Shown: positions 10,379-18,393, numbered from the stretch's first letter. The stretch is DNA of 64,000 nucleotides from JAUVDZ01 sp042568205 (GCA_042568205.1 JBHPJE010000003.1:1-64000), one strand, 5' to 3'. A program made the numbers and translations. The notes: generated from the letters alone by a model not told the origin.

Positions 10379-11294
10379 TAGCTTTTTCTTCTGCAAACTT
10401 AACTGCATATTCAACTATCTTTTTTGCTACATCAATGCCAGTTGTTTCTGTAATCCCTTCTAAACCAGGATTGCAGTTAACTTCCATTACTACTGGCCCA
10501 TGATTTGAACGAAGAAGATCAACTCCTGCAACTTTAAGCCTCAATGCTTTTGCTGCATCTCGTGCAATATCTCTTTCTTTTTTTGATAATTTAACGTCTT
10601 TACCTGTTCCTCCTAACGCCATGTTTGATCTAAAGTCACGTCCTTCCGCATCTCTTTCCATTTTTGCTACGATCTTCCCATCAACTATAAATACTCTTAC
10701 ATCTTTTCCTTCTGATTCTTTTACATATTCCTGAATCATCAAAGAATTAAAGTCATTTGAAGTTAAAAGCATATCAAAGGAACTATGAAGCGAACGTTTT
10801 GTTTCAACAATCGCTACTCCTTTTCCTAAAGATCCAAAAGGAGTCTTTATTATAATAGGAAAATCCCCTACTGCCTTAATTGCTGTATCAAGATATTCAA
10901 ATCTTCGAACTACCATGGTTTTTGGAACAGGAATATTTTTAGCAGTTAAAAGTTGTAATGTTCGCAACTTGTTTTTAGCTCTTACTAATGAGGTATATCT
11001 TTGAATAACAGGGATTCCTTGAAGATGTAATTGATGAACAATAGTTGCTTTTAATGAAACATCACTTAATGCATTGAATCTAGGAATAATTACATCAACT
11101 TGTGGAAATTTCTTTCCACCATATAAAACCTTAGGCTGATTGCGAGTGTAGTGAAGCTGACATCTATCCTCACGAATTACAATAGGAATATGCCCAAGCT
11201 CTTTAACAGCTGCTTTAAGCATTTTAATATCCTTGGGAAGTTTTCTTGATCGAATACTTTTCCCTGGTTTAAATTGAAGGATTCCTATTTTCAT
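10359..11294 (-). CDS. RimK-like ATP-grasp ligase
   Basis: This is a 311-residue ATP-grasp protein starting at MKIGILQF. The N-terminal part matches the RimK pre-ATP-grasp fold. The ATP-grasp core shows FPIIIKTPFGSLGKGV, the acidic segment VRVFIVDGKIVAKM, and the metal-binding end VMEVNCNPGLEGITETTGID. RimK relatives attach amino acids (often glutamate) to a protein or small-molecule carboxylate. The substrate here is unknown. A longer frame to 11369 is open, but the homology starts at 11294. The gene converges on clpP and diverges from the lipoprotein gene at 11387. Confidence 0.88.
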   Translation of the reverse strand: MKIGILQFKPGKSIRSRKLPKDIKMLKAAVKELGHIPIVIREDRCQLHYTRNQPKVLYGGKKFPQVDVIIPRFNALSDVSLKATIVHQLHLQGIPVIQRYTSLVRAKNKLRTLQLLTAKNIPVPKTMVVRRFEYLDTAIKAVGDFPIIIKTPFGSLGKGVAIVETKRSLHSSFDMLLTSNDFNSLMIQEYVKESEGKDVRVFIVDGKIVAKMERDAEGRDFRSNMALGGTGKDVKLSKKERDIARDAAKALRLKVAGVDLLRSNHGPVVMEVNCNPGLEGITETTGIDVAKKIVEYAVKFAEEKATKRSSQ

Positions 11295-11386
11295 AATGTT
11301 GCGTTTTAAAAGCGAATACATAATAAGAATTTTCTTTGAAAAAGCAAGAAAAATCTGTACAATACGCATGTCTTTAACAGAAAACT

Positions 11387-11971
11387 ATGTTTAAAAAATC
11401 ATTAATTATTTTCGGATTAACTGCTACTTTAACTTTCACCGGGTGCTTTGGGGGTGGCGAGGAAGATGTTTCAACAAACGTACCTTCAGACTTTAAAACC
11501 TTTAATGCAGCATCTTTTTCGATTTCAGTTCCTGCAGCTTGGGAAATTCTTGAACCAGTTGATTTTACTAGTGATATTCCTGGCGGAACTCAGGTAATAG
11601 TTAGAAACAATGTTAAAAATGATGTTTTCACTGCTAATGCTAATGTGACTAAAGAAATTTTGAATTCTGCGATGACCAGTTATGATTTTGGATTAAATGT
11701 TATGGAGAATAATAAAAAATTAAAAAACTATAAGGAAATATCAAGAGATAATGAATATAAAATTTTAATTGGAGGAACTCTGGTTAATTCAATTATGCTT
11801 GAATTTGAAGGGAAGGAAAGTGAAGGACAACCAACTATAAGGGTAGTACAAACTTACGCTGTTGCAGGGGCTGATGCTTATACAGTTAGTTCAGCTTATT
11901 ATGCTGGACCTGTTGAAGATTTAAGTGGAGAGATCGCTGAAAAAATTATTCGAACATTTCGTGTAAAATAA
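11387..11971 (+). CDS. Lipoprotein with PsbP/DcrB-like fold (predicted)
   Basis: This 194-residue protein has a lipoprotein signal peptide with lipobox FTGC (Cys20) followed by a Gly/Glu-rich tether. The rest (FSISVPAAWEI early, EKIIRTFRV at the end) resembles PsbP/DcrB-like domains, which often sit outside the membrane and have no common enzymatic function. The predicted promoter TTGAAA-N16-TACAAT ends about 25 bases before the ATG. The role is unknown. Confidence 0.75.
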   Translation: MFKKSLIIFGLTATLTFTGCFGGGEEDVSTNVPSDFKTFNAASFSISVPAAWEILEPVDFTSDIPGGTQVIVRNNVKNDVFTANANVTKEILNSAMTSYDFGLNVMENNKKLKNYKEISRDNEYKILIGGTLVNSIMLEFEGKESEGQPTIRVVQTYAVAGADAYTVSSAYYAGPVEDLSGEIAEKIIRTFRVK

Positions 11972-11974
11972 TGA

Positions 11975-12016
11975 TTGACTTTGTCTTATAATATTCCTAT
12001 ATTCTTAAATAGGAAT
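11975..12016 (+). promoter_or_regulatory. Promoter with operator-like palindrome for the Fe-S operon
   Basis: TTGACT (11975-11980), 17 bases, then TATATT (11998-12003). A perfect 8-bp inverted repeat, ATTCCTAT and ATAGGAAT (11993-12000 and 12009-12016), straddles the -10 box and the expected start. This is where a repressor would act. For Fe-S genes the known regulators are Rrf2/IscR proteins, but assigning one here is inference. Confidence 0.55.
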
Positions 12017-12034
12017 GATTCTTAATATTTAAAA

Positions 12035-12667
12035 ATGACTGGTCAAGATGGAGAAAATTGGGTTTACTCAGAAACAGTAAAAGAGCACTTTTTTAATCCT
12101 CAAAATATACTGAAGGTTAAGCCAGAAGAATACAATGCAGATGGTGTTGGATATGTTGGATCCCCTGCTTGTGGAGATATGATGAAAATGTGGATTAAAG
12201 TAGATAAACTTACTGATACGATTGAAGAATGTAAATGGCAAACTTTTGGATGTGCTTCTGCGATTGCCTCAACTTCAATTCTTTCAATTATGGTAACTGA
12301 AAAAGGTGGAATGGATTTAGATCGCGCAATGCAAATCACCCCTCAGGAAATAACAGAACGATTAAATGGCTTACCAGATCGCAAAATTCACTGCTCAGTA
12401 TTGGGAGATAAAGCTCTAAGAGCAGCAATTAATGATTATTTTAAAAACAGTAAACAGGATGAAAGAATAAAAAAAGAAGAAGCAAAAATTATTTGCAGAT
12501 GTGTTGAAGTAACTGACCATGAAATTGAAGATGCTGTTCTTGAAGGAAAGCAAACCTGGGAAGATGTTCAAAAACATACTAAATGTGGAACTGGATGTGG
12601 TTCTTGCCGACCTCGCGTTGAAAGCTTAATAAAACAATATAAACTACAATACTTTGGAGATAAATAA
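12035..12667 (+). CDS. nifU: NifU-like Fe-S scaffold fused to BFD-type [2Fe-2S] domain
   Basis: Residues 1-140 are an IscU/NifU scaffold domain with the three cluster-assembly cysteines Cys46 (SPACGDMM), Cys73 and Cys120 (HCSVLG). Residues 150-200 form the NifU central/BFD-like domain with cysteines 154, 156, 188 and 191 (CRC and CGSC). The C-terminal Nfu domain of full NifU is absent. It assembles iron-sulfur clusters using sulfur from the desulfurase encoded immediately downstream, whose start overlaps its end. Together they form a minimal NIF-like system in the cytoplasm. Confidence 0.93.
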   Translation: MTGQDGENWVYSETVKEHFFNPQNILKVKPEEYNADGVGYVGSPACGDMMKMWIKVDKLTDTIEECKWQTFGCASAIASTSILSIMVTEKGGMDLDRAMQITPQEITERLNGLPDRKIHCSVLGDKALRAAINDYFKNSKQDERIKKEEAKIICRCVEVTDHEIEDAVLEGKQTWEDVQKHTKCGTGCGSCRPRVESLIKQYKLQYFGDK

Positions 12668-13820
12668 ACAAATATATCTGGACCATGCAGCTACAACTCC
12701 TATGGATCCGCGAGTTTTAGAAGCCATGGAACCGTATCTAACAAAAGAATATGGAAATCCTTCTTCTATATATGCAATTGGTCAAAAATCTAAAAATGAC
12801 ATGCAAATAGCACGAGTTGAAATTAGTGAAATTTTAGGATGCTATCCAGAAGAAATAATTTTTACAAGTGGAGGGACTGAAAGCGATAATTTGGCTATTT
12901 TGGGAGTTGCACGGGCAAACAAACATAAAGGTAATCATATTATTACAATAACCATTGAACATCATGCTGTTTTGCAACCTTGCGAAGCACTTGAGAAAGA
13001 AGGTTTTGATGTGACTTATATCCCTGTTGAGAAAAATGGAATTGTTGATCCTGCAAAAATCAAAGAAGCGATCAGCGAAAATACAATTTTAATATCAGTG
13101 ATGTACGCGAACAATGAAATCGGTACTATTCAGCCAATTGCGAAAATTGGGCGACTTTGTAAAAAACGTGGAATCCCCTTTCATACTGATGCTTGTCAGG
13201 CTTCAGGCGTGCTCATGCTTAAAGTTGATCATTTGCATTTGGATTTGATGACTATTAATGGAAGTAAGATGTATGGACCAAAAGGAATTGGTCTTTTATA
13301 TGTGCGTCAGGGCACAAATATCCAACCTATAATGTATGGAGGTGAACAAGAAAAAAGAATTCGCCCAGGAACTGAAAACGTTGCTGGAATTATTGGAATG
13401 GCAAAAGCATTAACTTTGGCACAGGAAAATTTAGAAAAAGAAAACAAGCGTTTAATAGAATTGCGAGATTATATGATTAAAGAAATCTCAGAGCGAATCC
13501 CAAAAACAAAATTAAATGGAGATCCAGAACTACGATTACCAAACAATGTAAATGTCACTATTTCAGATATAGAAGGAGAAGCAATGCTATTAAGATTAGA
13601 TATGGCTGGTGTTGCAGCTTCATCTGGCTCTGCGTGTACTTCAGGTAGTTTGGATCCATCTCACGTGATCCTTGCACTTGGAGAATCATATGAACGAGCC
13701 CATGGTAGTATCAGATTCAGCCTCGGTAAAGACACAACTAAAAAGGACATCGATTATGTTCTCGACGTCCTTCCTAAAATTGTTGAGGATTTAAGGGCTA
13801 TAAGCCCGGTGAGTTTGTAA
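12654..13820 (+). CDS. nifS: Cysteine desulfurase (NifS/IscS family)
   Basis: PLP-dependent fold-type I enzyme that removes sulfur from cysteine for Fe-S assembly. Visible residues are His104 (EHHAVL), the PLP lysine Lys205 (GSKMYGPKG) and the persulfide-forming Cys328 (SGSACTSGS). The first residues (QIYLDHAATTP) require the start to lie at or very near the TTG at 12654, inside the end of nifU, so translation is probably coupled. The last eight residues (RAISPVSL) follow a 55-bp segment that is repeated at 14551. In that second copy the frame ends earlier as DLSI-stop, which hints that the present C-terminus was altered by a rearrangement. Confidence 0.94.
   Translation: MEINKQIYLDHAATTPMDPRVLEAMEPYLTKEYGNPSSIYAIGQKSKNDMQIARVEISEILGCYPEEIIFTSGGTESDNLAILGVARANKHKGNHIITITIEHHAVLQPCEALEKEGFDVTYIPVEKNGIVDPAKIKEAISENTILISVMYANNEIGTIQPIAKIGRLCKKRGIPFHTDACQASGVLMLKVDHLHLDLMTINGSKMYGPKGIGLLYVRQGTNIQPIMYGGEQEKRIRPGTENVAGIIGMAKALTLAQENLEKENKRLIELRDYMIKEISERIPKTKLNGDPELRLPNNVNVTISDIEGEAMLLRLDMAGVAASSGSACTSGSLDPSHVILALGESYERAHGSIRFSLGKDTTKKDIDYVLDVLPKIVEDLRAISPVSL
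13741..13796. repeat. iscS 3'-end direct repeat, copy 1
   Basis: About 55 bases encoding KDIDYVLDVLPKIVEDL of the desulfurase. They recur at 14551-14605 with two visible substitutions. The distance between copies is 810 bp. Confidence 0.9.
13743..13770 (-). terminator. Antisense intrinsic terminator inside iscS
   Basis: Read on the minus strand, GGACGTCGA pairs with TCGATGTCC (nine pairs including one G-U) and is followed by TTTTTAG. It lies just past the stop of the minus-strand gene at 13798-14490 and would end that transcript within the desulfurase coding sequence. Confidence 0.65.
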
Positions 13821-14490
13821 ACCATTCATCAAAATTATCCACTTCTCTCACTGTTTCTAATTGGAATTCATGAGATCCATATTCAACTAATCTGGCTTGA
13901 TCTTCATCAGATAGGGATTCTACCATTGCATAATCAGTATCATTAATTTCAAAATGGCTGAACCTCATCGACCAATCTGGATCTTCAGGAGCATATGCAT
14001 CTAAATCCATCCATGCATCATATTCTGCTTGAGGAACACAGAAAGTTCTTTCTAATTGAAGTTTTTTTCCATCAGCATTCATTCCAATCATAACAACATG
14101 CGGAGCCCTGCTACTTGTTTCAACTTCAAAAAACTTTATTACTTCTCCTTCAACATCAATATTTTGAGATGAAGGAAGTTTTCTTTCTCCATTTTTACGT
14201 ACTACTTCATTTAAAAACTCTTTTATAGGTCTTGATCCTGCTGCGAGTCTTCTAACTCGTTTTCTTGTTGTATGATTTGGTTTTTTACCTCTGTGAACAT
14301 CTTCAACAGCTTTTCCTGTATCAAGTTGAGCCCAAAATCTTCCTGATTCTTCAATTGCAGGATCAGGTCGTCCTTCTCCTCTTGGATTCCACCTTGCGCT
14401 TCGTTGATCTCTTCGTAGCTGTTCTTCACACCACAAAGGGAAGTCTTCGCCTCCACAAACAGGGAATTTTTCTAAATCCAATTGATTCAT
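13798..14490 (-). CDS. Hypothetical 230-residue protein between iscS repeats
   Basis: I do not recognise this protein. It is soluble and polar, with an Arg-rich region near residues 60-85 (THTTRKRVRRL-like) and an acidic C-terminal half. No signal peptide or membrane helix is visible. It converges on the desulfurase gene and overlaps it by 23 bases. It fills most of the 755-bp interval between the two copies of the iscS 3' end, so it may have arrived with that duplication. No Shine-Dalgarno is evident, and a TAGAAT-like -10 lies about 25 bases upstream. Confidence 0.7.
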   Translation of the reverse strand: MNQLDLEKFPVCGGEDFPLWCEEQLRRDQRSARWNPRGEGRPDPAIEESGRFWAQLDTGKAVEDVHRGKKPNHTTRKRVRRLAAGSRPIKEFLNEVVRKNGERKLPSSQNIDVEGEVIKFFEVETSSRAPHVVMIGMNADGKKLQLERTFCVPQAEYDAWMDLDAYAPEDPDWSMRFSHFEINDTDYAMVESLSDEDQARLVEYGSHEFQLETVREVDNFDEWFTNSPGL

Positions 14491-14547
14491 ATGTATTTAA
14501 GTTAAAAGTATTCTAATAGTAATAAAGGAATTTAAGCTTTTATATTA

Positions 14548-14580
14548 CAAAAAAGGACATCGATTATATTCTCGACGTCC
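14548..14580 (-). terminator. Intrinsic terminator of the small-protein operon
   Basis: On the minus strand GGACGTCGA/TCGATGTCC is followed by TTTTTTG. It lies just beyond the stop codon of the gene at 14601-14780 and falls within copy 2 of the iscS repeat. Confidence 0.75.
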
Positions 14581-14605
14581 TTCCTAATATTGTTGAGGAT
14601 TTAAG
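14551..14605. repeat. iscS 3'-end direct repeat, copy 2
   Basis: It matches 13741-13796 except for two substitutions and keeps the plus-strand reading frame (KDIDYILDVLPNIVEDLSI then stop). No start or upstream desulfurase sequence accompanies it. It overlaps the last three bases of the minus-strand gene at 14601. Confidence 0.9.
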
Positions 14606-14780
14606 TATCTAATTCATCGCTGTTTGGGATTGTAACTATAAAGACTTTATCAGCGATTGCTTGTGCCTCTTCGAGAGTTAATCTCATATCAACATCTACT
14701 CCTTTAGAGTGAAGTCTTTCTCTACGTTTTACACGTTCTTTAGCACGTTCTCCATACATAGATTCTGGTGTAGTAGTCAT
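14601..14780 (-). CDS. Small 59-residue protein, tandem family member 3
   Basis: ATG at 14780, stop TAA at 14601. The N-terminal half is highly charged (ERAKERVKRRERLHSKG). The C-terminal half (TLEEAQAIADKVFIVTIPN) resembles the ends of the two preceding small genes. No known family is recognised. It is last in a three-gene minus-strand operon, 26 bases after its neighbour, and is followed at once by an intrinsic terminator. No Shine-Dalgarno is visible. Confidence 0.65.
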   Translation of the reverse strand: MTTTPESMYGERAKERVKRRERLHSKGVDVDMRLTLEEAQAIADKVFIVTIPNSDELDT

Positions 14781-14806
14781 TATTTTATTGGTTATTAATA
14801 ATTTTT

Positions 14807-14986
14807 TTATGCATTAGGCTTATCATAACGAGGAATTTGAACAATAAATGCTCTTACACCCTCTTGAGTTGATTTAACTTCTTGAACACGAGCGCTTCCT
14901 TTTTTTCCTTGTTGCAGTAATTCTGCTTCTTGAGCCAATTCTTTTTCTAATCGAGAAAGATAATCAGCATCTAAATTTTTAGCCAT
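14807..14986 (-). CDS. Small 59-residue protein, tandem family member 2
   Basis: ATG at 14986, stop at 14807. The sequence starts MAKNLDADYLSRLEKELAQE, is rich in Glu/Gln/Lys, and ends with GVRAFIVQIPRYDKPNA. The RAFIVQIP segment parallels KVFIVTIP and RVFEIRV of its neighbours. Length and layout match member 3 exactly. Function is unknown. Confidence 0.65.
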   Translation of the reverse strand: MAKNLDADYLSRLEKELAQEAELLQQGKKGSARVQEVKSTQEGVRAFIVQIPRYDKPNA

Positions 14987-15005
14987 TGTTTTAAAGATTA
15001 GTTAA

Positions 15006-15173
15006 TTAATTTACTCGAATTTCGAAAACTCTGTTTTGAATTTTAGCTGCAGTTGCTTCTTCAAGAGTTGTTGTAGATTGACGTTCTTCAGCTTTTCTAG
15101 CAAGCCGTTCAGCACGTCTTTCTCTTAGACGTTCAACTTGTGCGAAAGGTGTTTCAGTTGGTCTAGATCTCAT
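15006..15173 (-). CDS. Small 55-residue protein, tandem family member 1
   Basis: Starts at ATG 15173 as MRSRPTETPFAQVERLRERR. A strongly basic/acidic helix follows, and the end STTTLEEATAAKIQNRVFEI aligns with TLEEAQAIADKVFIV of member 3. It is the first gene after a good promoter (15205-15233). A longer open frame to 15233 would run into that promoter and is not used. Confidence 0.65.
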   Translation of the reverse strand: MRSRPTETPFAQVERLRERRAERLARKAEERQSTTTLEEATAAKIQNRVFEIRVN

Positions 15174-15204
15174 TGTTTTGTGGTTAAAATTAATAAAGGG
15201 AATT

Positions 15205-15233
15205 ATTATGACAGGTTCAATACATTTTGTCAA
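15205..15233 (-). promoter_or_regulatory. Promoter of the three-small-protein operon
   Basis: Minus strand TTGACA (15228-15233), 17 bases, CATAAT (15205-15210). The predicted start is about 25 bases before the ATG of member 1. Confidence 0.7.
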
Positions 15234-15280
15234 GTGTTATTTTGATAAAGAAAGAACCAGCATAAGCTAGCTCTTCTTGG

Positions 15281-15369
15281 TGGTGCCGCGGGAGGGAATC
15301 GAACCCTCACATGGTATTACCCATACAGGATTTTAAGTCCTGCGCGTCTACCAGTTCCGCCACCGCGGC
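15281..15369 (-). tRNA. tRNA-Leu (anticodon TAA)
   Basis: A class II tRNA of 89 bases on the minus strand. It has the acceptor GCCGCGG, anticodon loop CTTAAAA (TAA), a long variable arm, T loop TTCGATT and an encoded CCA. It lies downstream of ferritin in the same direction. Confidence 0.96.
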
Positions 15370-15421
15370 AAATTTAGGCACGTATCTATTTAACAGTGCC
15401 AAGCAAAAAATTTCAATAGAA

Positions 15422-15937
15422 TTATTCTTCTTCTGATTGAGTGTCATCTACAAAAGTACGACCTGCAAGCTCTTTATCAAGCATAAATAAACCAGGACCT
15501 TTATCTCCTGCTAATTTAACCTGATCAATAATTTGTTGTGCATTCCCCTCTTCTTCAACCTGCTCGTCAATAAACCATTTAAGCATTGATTGAAACGCAT
15601 AATCCTTTTCATCAATCGCTAATTCATACAATCCATTAATTAAACTTGTAACTTCTTGCTCGTGTTTTAAAACCTCTTCAAAAACTTCTAATGAAGATCC
15701 ATATTCTCCATATGGCTTATCAATAGCTTCCATAACAACTTTTCCTCCTCTTTCAAATACCCATCGATAAAACTTCATAGCATGAGTCATTTCTTCCTGA
15801 GCCTGGATTTTCATCCAATTGCCAAATCCTTCTAAACCTTCACTATCAAAATAGGCTGCCATTGCAAGATATAAATAGGCTGAATAGATCTCTGCGTTTA
15901 TTTGTTTATTGATAGCATTTTCAACTTTTTCATTCAT
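15422..15937 (-). CDS. ftnA: Ferritin
   Basis: A 171-residue four-helix ferritin. The iron ligands of the ferroxidase centre are visible at Glu16 (NAEIYSAY), Glu49 and His52 (QEEMTHAMKF), plus Glu/Gln residues in the later helices (KHEQEV, EQVEEE). It stores iron as ferric mineral in the cytoplasm and protects against oxidative damage. Its place near an Fe-S assembly pair fits iron handling, but an intervening operon shows they are separate units. Confidence 0.95.
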   Translation of the reverse strand: MNEKVENAINKQINAEIYSAYLYLAMAAYFDSEGLEGFGNWMKIQAQEEMTHAMKFYRWVFERGGKVVMEAIDKPYGEYGSSLEVFEEVLKHEQEVTSLINGLYELAIDEKDYAFQSMLKWFIDEQVEEEGNAQQIIDQVKLAGDKGPGLFMLDKELAGRTFVDDTQSEEE

Positions 15938-16003
15938 ATTGTCTTGATTATTTATTAAATGTGGTAATAATATAACCTAAACTCAAATTTTAATAAATCT
16001 AAA

Positions 16004-16468
16004 ATGGCTTCAAAAACTCCAGATACTCCAAAATATTCCGCAGAAGATGTTGATACAAAGAAAGTACATTTAGATGATGATTACTTTTTCAGAAGAGACG
16101 TGGATTTCTTTCGTAGAGCACTACAAAGGAAATTCGCCAAACTTTTAAAATCTATAGAAACCACTGATACTTTTGTTGAAAAAATAAATCAAACAAAAGC
16201 TTTATTCCCAAATCCATTTCTTTTTGATATAGCAAAATGCATTGCTGAAGCTTCAGATAATGGTGAGTCAATTTCTGCTGAAGAAATTGCTAAAAAATTT
16301 AAAGTAGATAAAAAGAATGTAAGCAATAAAATGCCTTTTATCAGAGAAATATTCTCACTTCAAAGATTAACAATGAGATCATTCTTCAAACCTGATCCCA
16401 ATGAAAAAGAAATAAAAAGAGGAGAAAACGTTGTTAAACCTGTATTTCATCAATTAGTTAAATACTAA
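16004..16468 (+). CDS. Hypothetical protein with helix-turn-helix-like segment
   Basis: A 154-residue soluble protein of unknown family. Residues about 90-120 (SAEEIAKKFKVDKKNVSNKM) have the spacing of a helix-turn-helix, so DNA binding is possible. The N-terminus is acidic, followed by an aromatic and basic stretch (FFRRDVDFFRRALQRKF). It diverges from ferritin across 66 bases, so the two may share control sequence. The 3' end overlaps the converging lipoprotein gene by four bases. Confidence 0.65.
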   Translation: MASKTPDTPKYSAEDVDTKKVHLDDDYFFRRDVDFFRRALQRKFAKLLKSIETTDTFVEKINQTKALFPNPFLFDIAKCIAEASDNGESISAEEIAKKFKVDKKNVSNKMPFIREIFSLQRLTMRSFFKPDPNEKEIKRGENVVKPVFHQLVKY

Positions 16469-16812
16469 ATACATTCAAACTCATCTGCAGCAATTTGCTG
16501 ATCAACGTAAACTTCATCTGAATCAGGATTTTTTGACTCTCCTTTAATTCCCACTACTGTACCTTTAAATGAAACTCTTTCAGGACACAAAATTAAATCT
16601 TTAGTATAAACAACTCTCTGATCGCCACCTTCAAAATCAATATAATTTATATAAGGATATTCTTCTTTAATATCAATCATATGTTGCCAAGGAGTATCAC
16701 TTTGCCTTCCAGCAAATTCAACTGTTTCACCAACCTTCAAGTCAAGCTTTTGAGGTCCGAAGCAACCAGTAAGGATAATAATTGAAAAACCAAGTGCTAA
16801 ATATTTTTTCAT
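16465..16812 (-). CDS. Small lipoprotein, function unknown
   Basis: A 115-residue protein with a clear signal peptide and lipobox LTGC (Cys16), so it is probably lipid-anchored outside the cytoplasmic membrane. Two further cysteines (in LCPER and the C-terminal FECI) could form a disulfide. No family is recognised. Confidence 0.7.
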   Translation of the reverse strand: MKKYLALGFSIIILTGCFGPQKLDLKVGETVEFAGRQSDTPWQHMIDIKEEYPYINYIDFEGGDQRVVYTKDLILCPERVSFKGTVVGIKGESKNPDSDEVYVDQQIAADEFECI

Positions 16813-16908
16813 ATTTTCTAAAGTTAATATCTATATTATTTTAATCTGTTAAAGAATATTTGACAATCCTTTCTCAAAACTGTAAATTTCATCTCCTTAA
16901 TCAATATT

Positions 16909-17862
16909 ATGTTAAGACAAAGAGAAAACATTGCATATGATCAACCAGATAAAGGATCAAACCCTGAATCGCAACTCCCTACTGAAGTTCAGGAAAGAAT
17001 TGAAAATATTAAAAGACAAATTTTAGCGCTAACTAAAGAAGGAGATAATCAAACAGGAACAAATATGCTTTTAGCATATGCAGCTACTGAAAATGATTTC
17101 ATTAAAAAGAAAATATTAACTTTTATTGCTCGTACAATTGATAAACTTGAAGATTTCACAACAAAGCAATGTGCTGCAAGTGCAAAAACAAGGCATCATA
17201 CAGTGCTTAATCGTATAGATGAAGCTTTAACTATTGCTGAAGAATTAGGGTTGAAAGTAATGGAACCAGTAAGAAGAACTGATGAAAAAAAAGGACATCA
17301 TTATATTGTTCATAAACCAGCAGAAAACCCTCAAGGGACACCTAGCAGAGAAGTCCCAGAAGGATTCATTCCAAGAAAACAAGTAAGTCAAACAATTAGA
17401 AAGGGTGTTGATTATGTTCCTAATAATTGTCTTGAATTACTACTCTACTTAAACATAAATTCTAAGAATGCATATCTGTTAACTTATAATGAAATAAGTA
17501 AATTTATTGGATTATCTGAGAGCACGGTTCGTGATCGAATGAAATTATTAGATAAATACCTGCCTAAAATTGGGCTTGAAGTTCTTAAATTCAAATCTAC
17601 AACAAACAAAAAAACATATTTAGGTTTAGCTATGCTTGGTGGAGGCGTACATTTAGGCGTTGCATTTAGAAAGGAAGAAGAAAGAAGAGTTAAAGAAATC
17701 CAAAAGAAAAAAGATAAAGCTGCTAGAAAGACAAAGGATAATAGAAGAAAAGCAAAACCAAAGGCTACTTCAGCAAGTTTATTTAGAAAGTTTAAAATGC
17801 CAGATCCAGATACGTACGAATATGAAAGCCCAAGTTGGGAAAAAGAAAGGGATGAAGATTAA
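16909..17862 (+). CDS. Hypothetical protein with putative winged-helix segment and basic tail
   Basis: A 317-residue protein. Residues about 185-225 (LTYNEISKFIGLSESTVRDR) look like a helix-turn-helix. The C-terminal 70 residues are very rich in Lys/Arg with a coiled-coil-like stretch (EEERRVKEIQKKKDKAARK). A nucleic-acid-binding role is plausible but unproven. It ends with a four-base overlap with the converging gene at 17859. Confidence 0.65.
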   Translation: MLRQRENIAYDQPDKGSNPESQLPTEVQERIENIKRQILALTKEGDNQTGTNMLLAYAATENDFIKKKILTFIARTIDKLEDFTTKQCAASAKTRHHTVLNRIDEALTIAEELGLKVMEPVRRTDEKKGHHYIVHKPAENPQGTPSREVPEGFIPRKQVSQTIRKGVDYVPNNCLELLLYLNINSKNAYLLTYNEISKFIGLSESTVRDRMKLLDKYLPKIGLEVLKFKSTTNKKTYLGLAMLGGGVHLGVAFRKEEERRVKEIQKKKDKAARKTKDNRRKAKPKATSASLFRKFKMPDPDTYEYESPSWEKERDED

Positions 17863-18362
17863 GCCCCCAAAATTCTATCAACCATACTCTGAACTTTTCT
17901 CTTAATTTTTTCGGCATCTTCTCCTTTAGCTACGCTTATTGTTAATGGAATTGGATCTTTCCCCTGCCTTCGTAATTCAAATTTTTGTCTGTCTAATCCT
18001 TCTTCTCCTATTTTTACTATTGTATTGCCTTTATAGTCCCAGAATCCATCATCAGTTGAAATTGATTTTAAATAAGCTAAAACTTGATCTTCATAAGCAG
18101 AGCTTTCACTTAATTCAATTCTACTTCCATCATTTCCAAAAATAACAACTTCAAAAGGATCACTTAATACATTAATTACTACTCCGTTTATTTGAATTGA
18201 TTGCCTCAAACAATCACCTATTTGAACTCTAGCAATTGGAATAGCAAGAAAATTTCTAATTCTATAAAGTGCATTATCATCAGTTACTTTAATTAATAAA
18301 TTTGCATATGCTTCTCTATCAGTTGGAAGCGGATAATAGTAAAATTGTGATTTTTCTGACAT
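17859..18362 (-). CDS. Hypothetical 167-residue protein
   Basis: I do not recognise this protein. It has no signal peptide or membrane helix. The middle part (GDCLRQSIQINGVVINVLSD) suggests a beta-rich fold, and a Lys/Arg-rich helix closes the protein. It diverges from the smr gene at 18400 across 37 bases. Confidence 0.65.
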   Translation of the reverse strand: MSEKSQFYYYPLPTDREAYANLLIKVTDDNALYRIRNFLAIPIARVQIGDCLRQSIQINGVVINVLSDPFEVVIFGNDGSRIELSESSAYEDQVLAYLKSISTDDGFWDYKGNTIVKIGEEGLDRQKFELRRQGKDPIPLTISVAKGEDAEKIKRKVQSMVDRILGA

Positions 18363-18384
18363 TACATTAAATTTATATTACATA

Positions 18385-18393
18385 TGTTATAAT
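18385..18393 (+). promoter_or_regulatory. Extended -10 promoter, leaderless start of smr gene
   Basis: TGTTATAAT with the hexamer at 18388-18393, followed by six bases and the ATG at 18400. Transcription would begin at or within a base of the start codon, giving a leaderless mRNA. Confidence 0.6.
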
